From positions 1 to 27,702 of the forward strand of contig DATKVJ010000093.1 of NCBI GenBank assembly GCA_035530135.1: a stretch of DNA of 27,702 nt, read 5' to 3'. The notes beneath the pieces are model-generated. The model was not told the DNA's origin. It searched no databases and was given only the letters and a program-made list of their open reading frames with translations. The DNA comes from CAIYYX01 sp035530135. Its GTDB lineage: Bacteria; Pseudomonadota; Gammaproteobacteria; Burkholderiales; Rhodocyclaceae. Positions 11,615-19,589 of this stretch are shown here, in pieces. Numbering within the stretch: position 1 is the first letter of the stretch; each line of letters opens with the position of its first letter. The translations under genes were made by a program, and so were the position numbers.

Positions 11615-13282
11615 CTAGCGCTTCTTCTTGGCGGCGTGCTTGTTCACCGGCGCACGGTGCGCCTGCTTGCGAATGACCGCGCGCTTGCGGACGACAACGT
11701 GCTTGCGAATGACAACGCGCTTGCGGACGACTGCGCGCTTGCGGACGACGGCATGCTTGCCGACGACGGGATGCTTGCGGGCGACCATATGCTTGCGAAC
11801 GGCCGCGCGCTTTGCCGACTTGCCGACGAAATGCTCCCTGTCCCTGACCGACTTCTGCCGGGGCAGCTCGCGCGGGGCCAGCGTCAGGTTGACGGCGTGC
11901 AGATTGCTGCCGGCCTTGCTGCCCCTGGCCGGCACCAGCAGCGTGGTGCCCCAGCCGATGCGGGTGCGGCGGGTGATGCCGTTGATCTGCTTCAACTGCG
12001 CCGGGGTGATTCTGAAGCGGGCGGCGACGGAATTGAAGCGCTCGTGCCGTCTCATCGTGTAGGTGCGCCAGGAGGACAGCGGCTTTTCCTGCTCCTCGTG
12101 GGTCTGCAGGTTGGCGAGAAAGATCTGCACCTTGTCGGTCGGCAGGAGCATCGGGGTGCCCTTGCCGGCCAGCATCACCGGGCGGTTGTAGGCGGGATTC
12201 AGCGCCTTGAACTCGGCCAGCGGCGTCTCCGCCAGCCGGGCGGCGAGCGTCACGTCGATGTCGGCGGGTTTGCTCACCTTGCCGAAATAGGGCTCGTTGG
12301 GGATGGGTTCGAGCTTGATGCCGAACAGCTCCGGTCGGGCGATGATGTTCTTCAGCGCCTGCAATTTCGGCACGTAGTAGCGCGTCTCCAGCGGCATATC
12401 CTGCGACAGGCTGGTGTAGTCGGTGGGCAGGCCCAGGGCCTTGTTCTTGGCGATGGCGCGGGCGACGGCGTTCTCGCCCCAGTTGTAGGAAGCCAGGGCG
12501 AGGTGCCAGTCGCCGTTCATTTCGTAGATCGTCTGCAGATAGTCGAGCGCGGCGCTGGTCGAGGCGATGATGTCGCGGCGCTGGTCGCGCCACCAGTTCT
12601 GCTCCAGGCGATAATTCCTGCCGGTCGAGGGAATGAACTGCCATAGGCCGGAGGCGTGCGCGCGCGAATAGGCCATCGGATTGTAGGCGCTCTCCACCAT
12701 GGGCAGGAGCGCCAGCTCCGTCGGCATGCCGCGCTTTTGCAGCTCATCCACGATGTAGTAGAGATAACGGCGGCTGCGTTCGATGAGGTTCTTCAGCATC
12801 TCCGGCCGGTTCAGGTACCACGCCTGGCGATCGGCCACCAAGGGGCTGTCGAGGTTGGGCATGGCGAAGCCGTTCCTGATCCGTTGCCACAGGTCGTCCG
12901 GCGGCGTGGTGAGATCGATGGTCTTGAGCGGCGGCAGATCGTTGCTGATTTCCTGCGGCGGCTGATTGTCGAGCGAGAACGCCTGCCCCGCCGGCTGGGC
13001 CAACGCCAGCGTCATTCCAGCCGGTGCGGCAGCAGCGGCGGGCGGCGTCGCGGCGGTTACCGGCGTCGGGCCGGCGGTGCCGGGCGCGGCGCCGGAGGGC
13101 ACGGACAAGCCGAGGCACAGGCACGCGAGCAGCAAGCGCAGCAGCGTCAGGAGGGGCGTGAGGGTGGTGGAACGTTGGGCGGGCAAGAGTCTGAACCCGT
13201 CGAGGGGCAGCGTCGGGCAAACGACGCATCTTATAGAAGCGGGCGCCTCGCCGTCAAATCGGAGTTCGGAATGCTTCGCCAC
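11615..13282 (-). CDS. mltD: MltD-like membrane-bound lytic murein transglycosylase with LysM and a basic repeat tail
   Basis: A cell-envelope enzyme that cleaves peptidoglycan between MurNAc and GlcNAc. A hydrophobic export segment lies at about residues 43-62. The SLT/MltD catalytic domain spans about 160-330, with the catalytic glutamate at about E197 in PMVESAYNP, followed by GLWQFIPSTGR and ALASYNWGE. At least one LysM (about 420-470) follows. The last 68 or so residues are a lysine/arginine/valine repeat (AVVRKR-like units), unusual for MltD. The start is uncertain: GTG at 13280-13282 directly follows the gloB stop, while TTG at 13184-13186 would sit closer to the signal segment. A lipobox is not convincing. 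Confidence 0.9.
   Translation of the reverse strand: MAKHSELRFDGEAPASIRCVVCPTLPLDGFRLLPAQRSTTLTPLLTLLRLLLACLCLGLSVPSGAAPGTAGPTPVTAATPPAAAAAPAGMTLALAQPAGQAFSLDNQPPQEISNDLPPLKTIDLTTPPDDLWQRIRNGFAMPNLDSPLVADRQAWYLNRPEMLKNLIERSRRYLYYIVDELQKRGMPTELALLPMVESAYNPMAYSRAHASGLWQFIPSTGRNYRLEQNWWRDQRRDIIASTSAALDYLQTIYEMNGDWHLALASYNWGENAVARAIAKNKALGLPTDYTSLSQDMPLETRYYVPKLQALKNIIARPELFGIKLEPIPNEPYFGKVSKPADIDVTLAARLAETPLAEFKALNPAYNRPVMLAGKGTPMLLPTDKVQIFLANLQTHEEQEKPLSSWRTYTMRRHERFNSVAARFRITPAQLKQINGITRRTRIGWGTTLLVPARGSKAGSNLHAVNLTLAPRELPRQKSVRDREHFVGKSAKRAAVRKHMVARKHPVVGKHAVVRKRAVVRKRVVIRKHVVVRKRAVIRKQAHRAPVNKHAAKKKR
11663..11806 (-). repeat. Eight 18-bp tandem repeats encoding the basic tail of MltD
   Basis: Eight consecutive 18-base units (plus-strand consensus GCGCTTGCGGACGAC plus three variable bases) keep exact register from 11663 to 11806, with a degenerate ninth unit after. 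Each encodes six residues on the minus strand, for example VVVRKR. Units differ at several positions but stay in frame, so the repeat is translated and probably selected or recently expanded. Confidence 0.9.
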
Positions 13283-14071
13283 TCAGAACTTGTTCTTCCA
13301 TTCCCGGATCGCGGCAAACACCGCCTCCGGCCCCTCCGCTTCGCTGCCGCCGGCGCGCGCAGCCGAAGCGATCACCGCGGGCGCGTCCCAGCGCAGGAAG
13401 GGATTGGTGGCGAGTTCCTCGGCCAGGGTCGAGGGCACGGTCGGCGTAGCGGCCGCGCGCAGCCGCGCAACGGCCTCGGCGCGCGCCCGGAGCGCGGCGT
13501 TGTCGGGTTCGACCGCGAGGGCGAAACGGATGTTGGCCTGGGTGTATTCGTGCGCGCAATAGATCCGGGTGTCCGGCGGCAGGGCGGCGATGCGCGCCAG
13601 CGAACGCCACATCTGTTGCGGCGTGCCTTCGAAGACGCGGCCGCAGCCGCAAGCGAACAGCGTGTCGCCGCAGAACAGCACGCCACAGGCGGACGGGTTT
13701 CGGCCATAATAGGCGATGTGTCCGCGGGTATGGCCGGGCACCGCGATCACCTCGAAGCTCGTGTCGAGCTCGGGCAGTTCGACGCGGTCGCCGTCTTTGA
13801 GCTGCCGATCGACTTCGTCGATCGCTTCGCCGGCCGGGCCGAATACCGGAACGCGCGAGTGTGCCAAGAGCGCCTCGATGCCGCCGATGTGGTCGCCGTG
13901 GTGATGGGTGACCAGGATGGCGGCGAGTTCGAGCCGGTGTTGCTCGAGATGAGCCAGCACCGGCGCGGCATCGCCGGGATCGACCACCGCCGCGTGCCTG
14001 CCCCGGCGCAGCAACCAGATGTAGTTGTCGCTGAAGGCGGCAATCGGAACGATGTCAAGGTCTTTGCTCAT
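13283..14071 (-). CDS. gloB: Hydroxyacylglutathione hydrolase (glyoxalase II)
   Basis: GloB hydrolyses S-lactoylglutathione to lactate and glutathione, completing methylglyoxal detoxification. The 262-residue metallo-beta-lactamase-fold protein has the dinuclear metal motif THHHGDHIGG (H56, H58, D60, H61), PGHTRGHIAYY, FCGDTLFACGCGR and CAHEYTQANIRFA, all typical of glyoxalase II. The length matches the family. It is divergent from the methyltransferase, with a 33-base gap holding both start regions, an arrangement also known in E. coli (gloB / yafS / rnhA / dnaQ). Confidence 0.95.
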   Translation of the reverse strand: MSKDLDIVPIAAFSDNYIWLLRRGRHAAVVDPGDAAPVLAHLEQHRLELAAILVTHHHGDHIGGIEALLAHSRVPVFGPAGEAIDEVDRQLKDGDRVELPELDTSFEVIAVPGHTRGHIAYYGRNPSACGVLFCGDTLFACGCGRVFEGTPQQMWRSLARIAALPPDTRIYCAHEYTQANIRFALAVEPDNAALRARAEAVARLRAAATPTVPSTLAEELATNPFLRWDAPAVIASAARAGGSEAEGPEAVFAAIREWKNKF

Positions 14072-14104
14072 AAGCTTTCATCAATCTTCACCAATCGGGG
14101 CGCG

Positions 14105-14815
14105 ATGTCAATTAAGGGATTCGACGACTGGCTCGCCACCCCGCAGGGGCAGTACGTGCTGGCCTGGGAACAGGAAAAGTACGACCTCCTGGTCGCCGAC
14201 ATCTTCGGCTTCAACGCCTTGCAACTCGGGCTGCCGCAGCACGATTTTCTGCGCGCCAATCGCATGCCCTTCCAATTCCGTTGCGACGACAAGGATACGA
14301 CATGCGCCGAAGTCCGGGCAAGTTCTCAGCAACTGCCCTTCGCCGGCGGCAGCATCGACCTCGTGGTTCTGCCGCACCTGCTCGAGTTCGACGCCAGGCC
14401 GCACCAGATCCTGCGCGAGGTGGAGCGCGTGCTGGTGCCCGAGGGCCAGGTCATCGTCACCGGTTTCAACCCGTTCAGCCTGTGGGGCGTGCGGCGCAAG
14501 TTCTCCCGCGCCGAGGCGGCGCCGCCCTGGCGCGGCCAGTACCTCAGCGTGAAGCGGCTGAAGGACTGGTTCTCGCTGCTCGGCTTCGAGACCGAGGCCG
14601 GCTGCTTCGGCTGCTACGCGCCGCCGGCCGCGCGCGAGCTGCAGCGCTGGCGCTTGCTGGAGCTCGCCGGCAACCGCTGGTGGCCGATCGCCGGTGCGAC
14701 CTACATCATCCAGGCGGTCAAGCGCGTGCCGGGCATGCGCCTCATCACCCCCATCTGGCACGAGCGCAAGGCGCGCGCAAAATCCTTGGCCCACGTCGCC
14801 CAAAAAAATGACTGA
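14105..14815 (+). CDS. Class I SAM-dependent methyltransferase, YafS-like
   Basis: A 236-residue putative methyltransferase of the Methyltransf_11 type. The visible core includes QQLPFAGGSIDLVVLPHLLEF (the acidic post-II region) and REVERVLVPEGQVIVTGFNPFSLWG (motif III and following strand). The classical glycine-rich motif I is degenerate, so activity is likely but not proven. The substrate is unknown. Its place between gloB and rnhA matches E. coli yafS. The ATG at 14105 follows the divergent gloB promoter region, and its last eight bases overlap rnhA. Confidence 0.85.
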   Translation: MSIKGFDDWLATPQGQYVLAWEQEKYDLLVADIFGFNALQLGLPQHDFLRANRMPFQFRCDDKDTTCAEVRASSQQLPFAGGSIDLVVLPHLLEFDARPHQILREVERVLVPEGQVIVTGFNPFSLWGVRRKFSRAEAAPPWRGQYLSVKRLKDWFSLLGFETEAGCFGCYAPPAARELQRWRLLELAGNRWWPIAGATYIIQAVKRVPGMRLITPIWHERKARAKSLAHVAQKND

Positions 14816-15260
14816 CGAGAGCGTCGATATCTTCACCGACGGCGCCTGCAGCGGCAATCCCGGCCCCGGCGGCTGGGGCGCGATCCTGCGCCTGGCCGGG
14901 GGCGGGCACGAGAAAGAGATTTACGGCGGCGAGCGCGATACCACCAACAACCGCATGGAGCTCACCGCCGTGATCGAGGCGCTGCGCACGCTCAAGCGGC
15001 CGGTGCGCGCGCGCGTGCACACCGACTCGCAGTACGTGCAGAAGGGCATCAGCGAGTGGATCCACGCCTGGAAGAAGCGCGGCTGGCGTACCGCGGACAG
15101 GCAACCGGTGAAGAACGAGGATCTCTGGCGCGTCCTCGACGCGGAGGCGGCGCGCCATCACGTCGAGTGGATCTGGGTCAGGGGCCACGCCGGCCACGCC
15201 GACAACGAGCGCGCCGACCTGCTGGCGCGTCGCGGCATAGCCAGCATCGCGAGTCAATAG
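14808..15260 (+). CDS. rnhA: Ribonuclease HI
   Basis: RNase HI degrades the RNA strand of RNA-DNA hybrids. The 150-residue protein has the complete active site: D11 in FTDGACSGNPG, E51 in NNRMEL, D73 in HTDSQYV and D137 in ERADLL, plus the catalytic-loop H127 in GHAGH. The basic handle WKKRGWRT is present. The ATG at 14808 overlaps the methyltransferase stop by eight bases (ATGACTGA), indicating translational coupling. dnaQ follows after 13 bases, as in many proteobacteria. Confidence 0.96.
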   Translation: MTDESVDIFTDGACSGNPGPGGWGAILRLAGGGHEKEIYGGERDTTNNRMELTAVIEALRTLKRPVRARVHTDSQYVQKGISEWIHAWKKRGWRTADRQPVKNEDLWRVLDAEAARHHVEWIWVRGHAGHADNERADLLARRGIASIASQ

Positions 15261-15273
15261 GAGCGGCAAGGGC

Positions 15274-15981
15274 ATGAGACAGATCATCCTGGACACGGAA
15301 ACCACCGGCCTGGAATTCAAGCTCGGCGACCGCGTCATCGAAATCGGCTGCACCGAGCTGGTCGGACGCCGGCTGACCCAGCGGCGTTTTCACCGCTACC
15401 TCAATCCCGAGCGTCCGATCGACGCCGGCGCCCAGGCGGTTCACGGACTGACCAGCGAGTTCCTGCAGGACAAGCCGAAGTTCGCCGAGATCGCCGCCGA
15501 GTTCGTGGACTACGTGCGCGGCGCCGAACTGGTGATCCACAACGCCGCCTTCGACGTCGGCTTCATCAACAACGAGCTGGGACTCGTCGGGCTGGAGCCC
15601 CTGGGCCAGGTCTGCGCCGGGATTGTCGATACCCTGAGGCTGGCGCGCGAGCTGCATCCTGGCCGCAAGAATTCGCTCAATGCGCTGTGCGAGCGCTACG
15701 CCATCGACAACTCCGGGCGCACGCTGCACGGCGCGCTGCTCGACGCCGAGCTGCTCGCCGAGGTCTATCTGGCGATGACCCGCGGCCAGGAGAGCCTGAT
15801 CATGGATCTCGACGTCGCGCCCTCATTCACGGCGGCGTCGGGCACCGCCGGCGCGCCTCGCGAGATCAGGGTGCTGCGCGCCGGCGCCGAGGAGCTGCAG
15901 GCGCACCAGCGCGTGCTCGCGGAGATAGACAAGGAGAGCAAGGGCAGGTGCCTGTGGCTCTCCCAGAGCGAGACCGCGTGA
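15274..15981 (+). CDS. dnaQ: DNA polymerase III epsilon subunit (proofreading 3'-5' exonuclease)
   Basis: DnaQ is the proofreading subunit of the replicative polymerase. The 235-residue protein is a DEDDh exonuclease: DTETTG (D7, E9) is motif I, HNAAFDVGF motif II and HGALLDAELLAEVY motif III, with the catalytic histidine and aspartate. A C-terminal tail that would contact the polymerase subunit follows. AGGAG lies about 12 bases before the ATG at 15274, with a second purine-rich AAGG closer. It is downstream of rnhA. Confidence 0.95.
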   Translation: MRQIILDTETTGLEFKLGDRVIEIGCTELVGRRLTQRRFHRYLNPERPIDAGAQAVHGLTSEFLQDKPKFAEIAAEFVDYVRGAELVIHNAAFDVGFINNELGLVGLEPLGQVCAGIVDTLRLARELHPGRKNSLNALCERYAIDNSGRTLHGALLDAELLAEVYLAMTRGQESLIMDLDVAPSFTAASGTAGAPREIRVLRAGAEELQAHQRVLAEIDKESKGRCLWLSQSETA

Positions 15982-16037
15982 GCGATGCGCATCGGCATCT
16001 TCCACCCGGGCAGCGAGTACAGAAGGGATGAACCAGG

Positions 16038-16880
16038 ATGACCCTCGACTTGGACAAGGCCATGAAGGAGCTCGGATCCAAGGGCATCAAGATCCCGCCC
16101 CAGCCCAAGGTGCTGCTGGATCTGCGCGAACTGTTGGCGAACAACGATTTCGGCGTGCGCAAGCTGACGCGCATCATCCTGGGCGACCCGGGCATCGCGG
16201 CGCTGCTGTTCAAGGCGGCGGGCTCGCCGGTATTCCATCGCGGCAAGAAGTTCAGCTCCCTCGAACAAGTGGTCATGGTCGTCGGAGCCAAGCAGACATT
16301 CAATCTGGTGCAGGCAATCGCCTTGTCTTCTGCGGTGCCGGGCAGGCGGCGCAAGGCCCTGGACATCTTCTGGGCGCGTTCGCAGGACGTCGCGCAACTG
16401 GCGGCAACCATCGCCGAGGACCGCGTCTCGGTCTGCAACATCTTTCCCGACCAGGCCTATCTCGCCGGCATGTTCCTGGAATGCGGCGTGCCGATACTGA
16501 TGCAGCGCTTTCCCGATTACTGCGATGCCCTGCACCTGGAGAATTCCAGCTGCTGGCCGGATCTCGCCGACGAGGATGTGCGTTTCGACGTCGACCATTG
16601 CAGCATCGGTTACCTCGTGGCGAAGCATTGGAACCTGCCCGACTTCGTCTGCGCCGCCATTCAGTACCACCATGAAATGCCCAGCGAAGAACTGGGCGCC
16701 ACCAGCACCCTGGTGGCGATCCTGCAGCTGGCGATCCATTTCTACCAGCGCGTCAGCGGCGTCGAAAATCCGCTGTGGCCGAGGATCCGCGTCCCGGTGA
16801 TGGCCGAGCTCGGCCTGCACATCGATTTCGAGCAGGAATATTTCGAGGAGATCAGCGAGCGCTTCCTCGAGGGCAGATGA
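16038..16880 (+). CDS. HDOD-domain protein
   Basis: A 280-residue cytoplasmic protein built almost entirely of an HDOD domain, the non-hydrolytic relative of HD phosphohydrolases found in signalling proteins. Evidence includes KIPPQPKVLLDLREL at the start, the LGDPGIAALLFKAAGSP block, LEQVVMVVGAKQTFNLV, and QYHHE near residue 215. No GGDEF, EAL or receiver domain is fused. Its partner is unknown; such proteins often act in motility, biofilm or stress signalling. The ATG at 16038 follows a purine-rich AAGGGATGAACCAGG. It is 56 bases after dnaQ and may be its last operon partner. Confidence 0.85.
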   Translation: MTLDLDKAMKELGSKGIKIPPQPKVLLDLRELLANNDFGVRKLTRIILGDPGIAALLFKAAGSPVFHRGKKFSSLEQVVMVVGAKQTFNLVQAIALSSAVPGRRRKALDIFWARSQDVAQLAATIAEDRVSVCNIFPDQAYLAGMFLECGVPILMQRFPDYCDALHLENSSCWPDLADEDVRFDVDHCSIGYLVAKHWNLPDFVCAAIQYHHEMPSEELGATSTLVAILQLAIHFYQRVSGVENPLWPRIRVPVMAELGLHIDFEQEYFEEISERFLEGR

Positions 16881-16912
16881 TGGCTGGAAAACCGCGCCGC
16901 TATAGGCTTTGA

Positions 16913-16987
16913 TGGTGGGGGGTACTGGGTTCGAACCAGTGACCCTTCGCGTGTGAGGCGAATGCTCTACCGCTGAGCTAACCCCCC
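16913..16987 (-). tRNA. tRNA-Val (CAC)
   Basis: On the minus strand a full cloverleaf folds: acceptor GGGGGGT pairs with ACCCCCC, the D arm is GCTCAGCGGTAGAGC, the anticodon loop is CTCACAC with anticodon CAC, and the T arm contains GGTTCGAACC. The 3' CCA is encoded. The length is 75 bases. Confidence 0.96.
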
Positions 16988-17002
16988 TGAAGTGCGGCGC
17001 GG

Positions 17003-17032
17003 ATTATAGCCCGACTAGCCGGCGCGGCACAA
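17003..17032 (-). promoter_or_regulatory. Promoter of tRNA-Val
   Basis: On the minus strand TTGTGC (complement of 17027-17032) and TATAAT (complement of 17003-17008) are separated by 18 bases, and the -10 lies 15 bases before the tRNA 5' end, the usual position for a tRNA promoter. Confidence 0.7.
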
Positions 17033-17094
17033 GCCGCCTCTGCCGCTGTTTGTCCGGCAGCGCGGCGGGCATTCTGCTAGAATGCGCGGCTCGC

Positions 17095-17184
17095 GGAGAG
17101 GTGGATGAGCGGTTTAAGTCGCACGCCTGGAAAGCGTGTTTAGGTTAATTCCTAACGCGGGTTCGAATCCCGCCCTCTCCGCCA
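17095..17184 (+). tRNA. tRNA-Ser (GGA)
   Basis: A 90-base class II tRNA: acceptor GGAGAGG pairs with CCTCTCC, the anticodon stem-loop is CACGC-CTGGAAA-GCGTG with anticodon GGA, there is a long variable arm, the T arm contains GGTTCGAATCC, and CCA is encoded. TAGAAT at about 17079-17084 is a probable -10 just upstream. An integrase gene begins 151 bases downstream, so this tRNA is the likely integration target. Confidence 0.96.
17157..17184 (+). other. Probable attL: 3' end of tRNA-Ser
   Basis: P4-type integrases commonly recombine within the 3' half of a tRNA gene and leave the tRNA intact. The integrase at 17336 is oriented away from this tRNA and directly adjacent, the classical arrangement. 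The best partner copy found in the window is at 23401-23422. The exact core is inferred. Confidence 0.6.
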
Positions 17185-17216
17185 AAAGGTCATTTCATAG
17201 GGTCTCACCAGGTCTC

Positions 17217-17252
17217 AAAACCCGCCTGAACCACCGTGTTCACGCGGGTTTT
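17217..17252. terminator. Bidirectional terminator between tRNA-Ser and the integrase
   Basis: AAAACCCGC (17217-17225) pairs with GCGGGTTTT (17244-17252), and the interior TGAAC pairs with GTTCA, giving a long hairpin flanked by A and T runs. It would stop tRNA transcription before the integrase and could act in either direction. Confidence 0.75.
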
Positions 17253-17279
17253 GTCTTTCTGGGTGTCCCACATCGTTTC

Positions 17280-17308
17280 TTGACACTTCTGTTTTTTCGA
17301 GGTACGGT
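17280..17308 (+). promoter_or_regulatory. Candidate integrase promoter
   Basis: A perfect -35 TTGACA (17280-17285) is followed after 17 bases by TACGGT (17303-17308), a weak -10. The -10 lies within three GGTAC words at 17301, 17306 and 17313, which could be recombinase arm sites allowing autoregulation. The AGGAG ribosome site follows at about 17324. Confidence 0.5.
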
Positions 17309-17335
17309 ACGGGGTACTGTTTCAGGAGTATCCCC

Positions 17336-18583
17336 ATGCCCAAGAAACTCGTCGACGCCCTGAGCGATGTCGCTGTCCGTAATGCGAAGCCCGCTGTTCG
17401 AGATGGCTTGAAGGCCGATCGCAAAGTCCACGACGGACGCGGCCTGTATCTGCTGGTCAAAGCCAATGGCGCCAAGCACTGGCGTCTGAAATACCACCTC
17501 GCTGGCCGCGAACGCTTGCTGGCCCTGGGCGAGTACCCCGATGTTCCCTTGACCCGTGCGCGCCAGAAAGCCGGCGATGCGCGCAACCTGGTTCGAGAAG
17601 GCATCGATCCGGTACAAGACGGCCGCGAACAAAAAGCTTTGCGCGTCAACGCCGCGCTGCAAACCTTCGCCGTGGTCAGCGACGAGTGGATCGCAAAGAA
17701 AGCCAGGAAGTGGACCGAGGGCCACCTCGAACAGAACCGCCAGAGCCTGCGCGACTACGTCCTGCCTAAGATCGGCGCCCGCCCCATCGCCAGCCTCACC
17801 GCGCAGGATGTCATGCGCGTCCTGGAGCCACTGGAAGCCGCCGGCAAGCTCGAAACCCTGCGCCGGGTGCGGCAGCGCATCGGCTCGGTGTTGTCCTATG
17901 CCGTGCAGACCGGCCGCCGCACCGACAACCCGATCCGCGACACCCAAGGCGCCTTCGAGACGCCGACGCGCGAACACTTCGCCAGCATCGGCCCGAAAGG
18001 GCTGCCTGCCTTCCTGAAGACGCTGGAGGGCTACCCAGGCCACCCCAACACCATCGGCATCATTCGCATGATCCTGTGGACGGGTAGCCGCACCGGCGAG
18101 ATTCGCGGTGCGACGCCGGACGAATTCGATCTGGATGCGGGTGTGTGGCGCATCCCTGCCGAGCGCATGAAAAAACGCCGCGTGCATGTCGTACCCTTGC
18201 CGACGCAGGCAGTGGCGCTGCTGCGCGAATTGATGGCGCTGAATGCCAATTCGCGCTACATGTTTCCGTCGCCGATGCACCAATCGATGGCCAGCGAGAA
18301 CATCGTCTTGCAGGCGATCAAGCGAATGGGCTACGGCGGACAACTCACCGGCCACGGCTTGCGCGCCGCAGTGTCGACGGGCCTGGAAGAAATGGGCTAC
18401 CCGATCGAAATCATCAAGACCCAGCTCTCGCACGCCAAGGAGAACCTGACCGACGCAGCCTACCTGCGCGGCATCCACCTTGAGCGCCGCACCGAGATGA
18501 TGCAGGTCTGGGCGGACAGCCTGGATGCGCTGGCGTCGGGCACCAAGGTGCTGCCACTCAAAAGAAAACCTGCGGCCGCCTGA
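17336..18583 (+). CDS. P4-type tyrosine site-specific integrase
   Basis: A 415-residue integrase that would insert and excise the island at tRNA-Ser. The N-terminal arm-binding DUF4102-type domain is clear (KVHDGRGLYLLVKANGAKHW, about 30-49), then a core-binding SAM-like region (about 110-205) and the catalytic domain. All catalytic residues appear intact: R252 in TGSRTGE, H340 and R343 in TGHGLR, H366 in LSHAKE and Y376 in AAYLRG. AGGAG lies about 7 bases upstream of the ATG. It is adjacent to the tRNA-Ser 3' end and convergent with the broken recombinase, with 16 bases between their stops. The protein looks functional. Confidence 0.95.
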   Translation: MPKKLVDALSDVAVRNAKPAVRDGLKADRKVHDGRGLYLLVKANGAKHWRLKYHLAGRERLLALGEYPDVPLTRARQKAGDARNLVREGIDPVQDGREQKALRVNAALQTFAVVSDEWIAKKARKWTEGHLEQNRQSLRDYVLPKIGARPIASLTAQDVMRVLEPLEAAGKLETLRRVRQRIGSVLSYAVQTGRRTDNPIRDTQGAFETPTREHFASIGPKGLPAFLKTLEGYPGHPNTIGIIRMILWTGSRTGEIRGATPDEFDLDAGVWRIPAERMKKRRVHVVPLPTQAVALLRELMALNANSRYMFPSPMHQSMASENIVLQAIKRMGYGGQLTGHGLRAAVSTGLEEMGYPIEIIKTQLSHAKENLTDAAYLRGIHLERRTEMMQVWADSLDALASGTKVLPLKRKPAAA

Positions 18584-18599
18584 GCTGTCCCTGCACATC

Positions 18600-19467
18600 T
18601 TATCGCCCAAGATACACTGCCGTGATCGCCTCGCGCTCGTGCCCCAGTTCGCGCGAGATCGTCAAGCGCGCTTGCCGGTCGATCAGCTTCTGCGCCGAAC
18701 TCAGTTGCTTGGCTTGCGGTCCGCCGGCAGCCGGCGACTTCCAGCCCGTCAGCTGGGCATAGCGCGTCTGCGCGTAGTGGTGGCGCAGGCCATGAACACG
18801 ATCGATGCCGGCCTGCGCCGTCTGTGCCTTGAAACGATTGAGTTGGTCCTTGTAGGACATCTCGGCCGGGATCAAGCTGCCCGCGCCGGCGAAGCGCTTG
18901 GCCTCTTGCAACAAATTCCGCTGCGCCGCCGTGAAAATCGGAATGTCGCGTTCCTTGCCGCCCTTGGTCCAACTGGCCTTCAAGTGCAGCACGTCGCCCC
19001 GGTCGGCCCAGGTGGGACGCAGCTTGATGCTCTCCTCGCGCCGCAAGCCCGAACGCCTCCTGAAATCGCAACGACAAGGCCGTGTAGGGGTCGGATACGG
19101 CCGCCAGTTTCTCGGCATCGAGTTCGTGCGCCTTGGAGGCGTTGGTGACATGGCGCCGCTCGGCGATGCCATAGGCCGCGTTGTCGCGCGCCACGATGTT
19201 CTGCTTGGCTATCTTCTCGGCCAACCAGCGCAGGGCGGACATCCGGTTCTTGAACGTCCCCGCGCTGATTGCTTCCGCATGCCAGCGCGCCACCAGGTGC
19301 TCGACATGCTTGGCGCGTACGCCGGGCGCGCGCAGATGCCGGAAACCATCTTCGTCGAGCTGGTTGGCGATCAATGTCAGGATGCGTTCGCGATCATTCT
19401 GCGTAGCGAACGAGCCATCGCGATTGCGCTGGCACAGCTTCTTGAAATCATGGTTGAGGTCACGCAT
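18600..19467 (-). pseudogene. Second tyrosine recombinase (Phage_int_SAM_2 / Integrase_1 type), frameshifted
   Basis: The N-terminal part (MRDLNHDFKKLCQ...FQEAFGL) and the C-terminal part (RREESIKLRPTWADRGDV...ITAVYLGR) are in different frames. They join into one continuous recombinase if a single base is removed near 19045-19046, where CGGGCTTGCGG should read CGGGCTGCGG. The C-terminal half keeps HGLRHH, ELGHER and the tyrosine in AVYLGR, so the only visible lesion is the shift. The ATG at 19465-19467 has GAGG about 7 bases upstream; an ATG at 19479 is possible. Without the shift the protein would be about 288 residues. Recent inactivation, programmed frameshifting or a sequencing error could each explain it. 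Confidence 0.85.
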
Positions 19468-19589
19468 GGCGCGCCTCATTTTACATGGGCATGGGGTTAT
19501 CCATTCATCCGTTCAATTCATCGACCTGCTACGTTGTTCAGTACTGCGCGGTGCCAAGCAATTGGGTAAGTGTTTCTGTCCATCCCACG

